Assembly (NCBI GenBank): GCA_947384015.1
Contig: CANDFN010000017.1
Location: forward strand, 1-15,060
DNA: 15,060 nucleotides
Direction of reading: 5' to 3'
DNA from: an uncultured Clostridia bacterium
Lineage (GTDB): Bacteria > Bacillota > Clostridia > Christensenellales > UBA1242
Shown here: positions 13,166 to 15,060 of the stretch, one piece after another
Layout of the letters: each line of letters starts with the position of its first letter
Position numbering within the stretch: position 1 is the first letter of the stretch
Notes under the pieces: model-generated
What the model saw: only the letters and a program-made list of their open reading frames with translations
The model's database searches: none
What the model was told of the DNA's origin: nothing
Position numbers and translations under genes: made by a program

Positions 13166-13594
13166 TTATACATTTATGCCGTCACCTTTAATTTCAGCCA
13201 AAAGACTAGAAAGGCTTTTAAATAAATTGTTTAGGTTTTCATTCATAGTGTTTATATCATCCAAAACCTGATTTAAATAATTATTATATTGGGAGAAATC
13301 TTCATCTCCTAATTCAAGTTCAAGGTGTTTTAGTTCAACATAAAGTTTGCCAGCCTTTTTTATAATTAATTTTGCCCTATTTGATAATTCTAGATATTCA
13401 CTATTAATTTCTTGGTAAACAGTTAAAGCAATTGCTTGTATATTTTCTTGAAGCCCAATAGCCTCCCTTGTTTTGCGGTTTACTGTTAAATTTTGATAAT
13501 TGATAATATCCTCAAGTCCATGTGCCCTAGTTGCAATTGCATTAGCCTCTTTTTTTATTTCTTTAATCTCTTCGTTTTTTTGCTTAAGAAACAC
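13166..13594 (-). CDS. Predicted helical coiled-coil protein of unknown function
   Basis: I do not recognise this 142-residue protein. It is highly charged and almost free of Pro and Gly, with heptad-like stretches at about 5-20 (KNEEIKEIKKEANAIA), 55-100 and 105-135 (LNQVLDDINTMNENLNNLF). This predicts an elongated helical bundle or coiled coil. No signal peptide, membrane segment, Cys cluster or enzyme motif is present. Translation probably starts at GTG (13594), eight bases after AAGGAG. It has its own strong promoter and is monocistronic. Its neighbours are the HTH pair and the Crp/Fnr gene, which say little about its role. Confidence 0.72.
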   Translation of the reverse strand: MFLKQKNEEIKEIKKEANAIATRAHGLEDIINYQNLTVNRKTREAIGLQENIQAIALTVYQEINSEYLELSNRAKLIIKKAGKLYVELKHLELELGDEDFSQYNNYLNQVLDDINTMNENLNNLFKSLSSLLAEIKGDGINV

Positions 13595-13614
13595 CTTAAA
13601 TTCTCCTTATAATT

Positions 13615-13643
13615 ATAATATCATAACACTAATTCCTTGTCAA
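13615..13643 (-). promoter_or_regulatory. Strong promoter of the helical protein gene
   Basis: On the minus strand a perfect TTGACA (complement of 13638-13643), a 17-base spacer and TATTAT (complement of 13615-13620) precede the AAGGAG-GTG start. Confidence 0.82.
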
Positions 13644-13679
13644 TAATAAAAATTTTTAATATTATTTGTTGTTATAATT

Positions 13680-14351
13680 TTATTTTTTATCTTTACCAAT
13701 CAGGCGATATTCTTTCTTGTCGTAATCTATTAGCCCTTCTTCCCTCATCTTAGAAAGTTCGGTAGACATTGCGCTCCTATCAACCGATAAATAGTTTGCA
13801 AGCTCGGTTTTATTAAAAGGAATATCAAAATAAGAAGATTTTGCCTTGTTAGACATTGATGAAAAATAAGATAACAACTTCTCTCTAATTGTCTTTTTGG
13901 TTAAGTGAACCAATTTTTCCATAAGTTCTTTGTTGTTTTCTGCAACAATCTGCATTAGGTTTCTTATAACAACATCATGTCTTTTGCAATGGTTTTGACA
14001 AGGTTTAATTAACCTTAACTTATTCATAAACAAAACAAGTGTGCGTTCGGTTGCAATAACGCTATCTTTATATACATCATCTCCTGCATAGGCAGATTCC
14101 ATGCCATACACATCACCCTTTTTTAGTTGCGTTAAAATTGAAATATCTCCAAGAGTGTCTAAGCTCTCCACATTTGCTGAGCCTTTAACAATTAAAATAA
14201 CATCTTCAAATATGTCGCCTTGGTTTATTATTGCGTCTCCCTTCTCATATCTTTTAAAACGAGTTTTAAAGCAAAACATCATAGCTTGACATTCAAATTC
14301 GTCTGCATCTTTAAACACTTTTGTTGCTTTTAGGTCTAAATAATGTTCCAT
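13680..14351 (-). CDS. Crp/Fnr family transcriptional regulator
   Basis: This 223-residue regulator has an N-terminal cyclic-nucleotide-binding-like beta-roll (about 15-115: YEKGDAIINQGD, LKKGDVYGMESAY), a long dimerisation helix and a C-terminal winged HTH. Within the HTH, FNKTELANYLSVDRSAMSTELSKMREEGLIDY (179-210) is the diagnostic Crp-type region. A PCQNHCKRH stretch (117-125) carries Cys118 and Cys122, with Cys21 and Cys27 further upstream. An Fnr-like FeS cluster cannot be claimed from these alone. The ATG at 14351 is chosen for GGGAG (complement of 14356-14360); an upstream ATG at 14381 would cover the operator. The gene diverges from nrdD and has a perfect-consensus promoter, with a palindrome in its leader suggesting autoregulation. 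The effector is unknown. Confidence 0.92.
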   Translation of the reverse strand: MEHYLDLKATKVFKDADEFECQAMMFCFKTRFKRYEKGDAIINQGDIFEDVILIVKGSANVESLDTLGDISILTQLKKGDVYGMESAYAGDDVYKDSVIATERTLVLFMNKLRLIKPCQNHCKRHDVVIRNLMQIVAENNKELMEKLVHLTKKTIREKLLSYFSSMSNKAKSSYFDIPFNKTELANYLSVDRSAMSTELSKMREEGLIDYDKKEYRLIGKDKK

Positions 14352-14363
14352 AGAACTCCCAAA

Positions 14364-14381
14364 GTGTTGTAAAAACAACAC
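14364..14381. promoter_or_regulatory. Palindromic Crp/Fnr-type operator between crp-like gene and nrdD
   Basis: GTGTTGT-AAAA-ACAACAC is a perfect 7-bp-arm palindrome with a 4-base centre, the same geometry as Fnr-type sites. It lies about 7-24 bases downstream of the predicted leftward start site of the Crp/Fnr gene. It is centred at 14372.5, about 41.5 bp upstream of a predicted nrdD start at 14414. A second, weaker dyad (CATTTT-AC-AAAATG) abuts it at 14381-14394. Confidence 0.72.
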
Positions 14382-14394
14382 ATTTTACAAAATG

Positions 14395-14423
14395 ATTATA
14401 GTATAATAGAGATGAAATGTCAA
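14395..14423 (-). promoter_or_regulatory. Perfect-consensus promoter of the Crp/Fnr gene
   Basis: On the minus strand TTGACA (complement of 14418-14423), exactly 17 bases of spacer and TATAAT (complement of 14395-14400) match the sigma-70/sigma-A consensus at all twelve positions. Predicted start is about 14388. It overlaps the rightward nrdD -10 box. Confidence 0.85.
14402..14407 (+). promoter_or_regulatory. Predicted -10 box of nrdD
   Basis: TATAAT lies on the plus strand within the dyad ATTATAGTATAAT (14395-14407), which also contains the opposing -10 box. The -35 position (14379-14384, CACATT) does not resemble TTGACA, suggesting dependence on an activator. The leader to the ATG is about 63 bases and holds a small dyad, ACGAA-G-TTCGT (14429-14439). 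Confidence 0.55.
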
Positions 14424-14462
14424 CAAAAACGAAGTTCGTGTTGCTGATATTTATGATTTTAC

Positions 14463-14470
14463 AAGGAGGG
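14463..14470 (+). promoter_or_regulatory. Strong ribosome binding site fixing the nrdD start
   Basis: AAGGAGGG ends six bases before the ATG at 14477. It rules out the upstream in-frame ATG at 14417, which would place this site inside the coding region and lacks a site of its own. Confidence 0.88.
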
Positions 14471-14476
14471 GAAAAA

Positions 14477-15009
14477 ATGAAAATCATAAAAAGAAATGGT
14501 GCCGAAATGGTGTTTGACGCCGAAAAAATTAGAGTTGCAGTTACAAAAGCAAACAATTCTACAGACGACACCAACGCTAAACTTACAGAACAACAAATAG
14601 ACACTATTGTAACCTCGGTTACAAAAAAATGTGAAAGTTTAGGCCGTTCTCCTGGTGTTGAAGAAATTCAAGATATGGTTGAAGAAGCCATTATGAACCA
14701 AGGAAAGTTTACAATTTTAAAGAACTATATGATTTATAGATACGAGCGCCAACTTGCCCGCCGTGTAAACAGCACAGACGAACAGATTTTATCGCTTATA
14801 GACTGCAACAACGAGGAAGTTAAGCAAGAAAACAGCAATAAAAATCCTGTTGTTAACAGCGTTCAAAGAGATTATATGGCAGGTGAAGTAAGTAAAGACT
14901 TAACCAAGCGTTTGCTAATACCAGAAAAAATATGGAAGGCTCACGAAGAAGGTCTTATTCACTTCCATGATGCCGATTATTTTGCACAACGTATGCACAA
15001 CTGCGACCT
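14477..15009 (+). CDS. nrdD: Anaerobic ribonucleoside-triphosphate reductase, 3'-truncated by contig end
   Basis: The first 178 residues of the class III, glycyl-radical ribonucleotide reductase are present; the complete enzyme is usually about 700 residues or more. It makes deoxyribonucleotides without oxygen and needs the NrdG activase. Residues 1 to about 92 are an ATP-cone allosteric domain (MKIIKRNGAEMVFDAEKI, then GKFTILKNYMIYRYER). The start of the catalytic domain follows: RDYMAGEVSKDL, then IHFHDADYFAQRMHNCDL (161-178), a highly conserved NrdD stretch. The frame then runs into adapter sequence at 15010, so the open frame's apparent end at about 15031 is artificial. The active-site cysteines and C-terminal glycyl loop lie outside the contig. 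The gene diverges from a Crp/Fnr regulator and shares a complex control region with it. Confidence 0.95.
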
Positions 15010-15060
15010 AGATCGGAAGAGCGTCGTGTAGGGAAAGAGTGTCGTGTGTAGGGTTTTGGG
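15010..15060. other. Illumina adapter contamination, right contig end
   Basis: From 15010 the sequence reads AGATCGGAAGAGCGTCGTGT and continues to 15042 as the reverse complement of the Illumina read-1 adapter. Positions 15043-15060 do not continue the adapter. They look like a degraded second copy of its GTCGTGTAGGG portion. None of this is genomic, and it creates a false stop codon for nrdD. Confidence 0.96.

Noticed and set aside
13640..13670. AT-only imperfect hairpin downstream of the Crp/Fnr gene.
   Set aside because: It has no GC core and includes a bulge, so it is a weak terminator at best and likely a by-product of base composition.
14352..14476. NrdR boxes or a cobalamin riboswitch upstream of nrdD.
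   Set aside because: I found no pair of ACACWATATATWGTGT-like boxes, and the roughly 63-base leader is too short for a cobalamin riboswitch.
15041..15060. G/T-rich terminal sequence reminiscent of a telomere-like repeat (TAGGGTTTTGGG).
   Set aside because: It directly follows adapter sequence and aligns with a degraded adapter copy, so it is a library artefact.

Overview
The window is one complete short-read contig, not a clean genomic slice. Both ends are Illumina adapter sequence (about 1-39 and 15010-15060), so the biological sequence runs from about 40 to 15009. The DNA is AT-rich and densely packed: no gap between genes exceeds about 180 bases. It uses the standard bacterial code, with TGG for Trp and TGA as a stop. 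The gene content suggests an uncultivated, anaerobic, Gram-positive-type bacterium of Firmicutes (Clostridia or Bacilli) kind. The evidence is a SpoVB-like flippase, two DegV/FakB-type lipid-binding proteins, an RlmD-type methyltransferase, a lipoprotein HtrA-like protease, AGGAGG-type ribosome binding sites and an oxygen-independent ribonucleotide reductase. The taxonomic statement is inference.

Layout. Leftward at 68-1879: a SpoVB-like flippase followed by an HU-like DNA-binding protein, ending in a terminator. Rightward at 1946-3242: a tRNA dihydrouridine synthase and an RNHCP zinc-ribbon protein. Leftward at 3261-3983: an uncharacterised HETQH metallopeptidase-like protein. Rightward at 4086-5753: argS. 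Leftward at 5781-7265: an HtrA-like serine protease lipoprotein. Rightward at 7456-8596: radC and a short YigZ-domain protein. Leftward at 8691-9608: a DegV protein. Rightward at 9765-12422: an overlapping operon of a TetR regulator, an RlmD-type rRNA methyltransferase and a second DegV protein. From 12580 to 13594: two small divergent HTH regulators and a helical protein of unknown function. From 13680 to the right end: a leftward Crp/Fnr regulator and the divergent, truncated nrdD.

Most units converge on shared, apparently bidirectional hairpin terminators (about 3224-3259, 5752-5779, 8657-8687 and 13136-13162) and diverge from short promoter regions. Many promoters can be read directly. 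In four of them (dus, argS, tetR and the rightward HTH gene) the -10 box ends exactly six bases before the ATG and there is no Shine-Dalgarno sequence. This predicts leaderless mRNAs. Other genes, such as nrdD, HU, the protease and DegV, have strong Shine-Dalgarno sites, so two initiation modes appear to coexist.

Two regulatory regions stand out. Between the divergent HTH genes (12793-12885) lie three copies of an ACC-N3-TGGTTG operator-like site, spaced 28-29 bp apart and placed over the two promoters like a lambda-type switch. Between the Crp/Fnr regulator and nrdD lies an 18-bp palindrome. It is centred about 41.5 bp upstream of the predicted nrdD start, the class II activator position. 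It also lies just downstream of the start site of the regulator's own perfect-consensus promoter, so one site could serve both activation and autorepression. No CRISPR array, insertion sequence, tRNA, rRNA or obvious riboswitch was seen.
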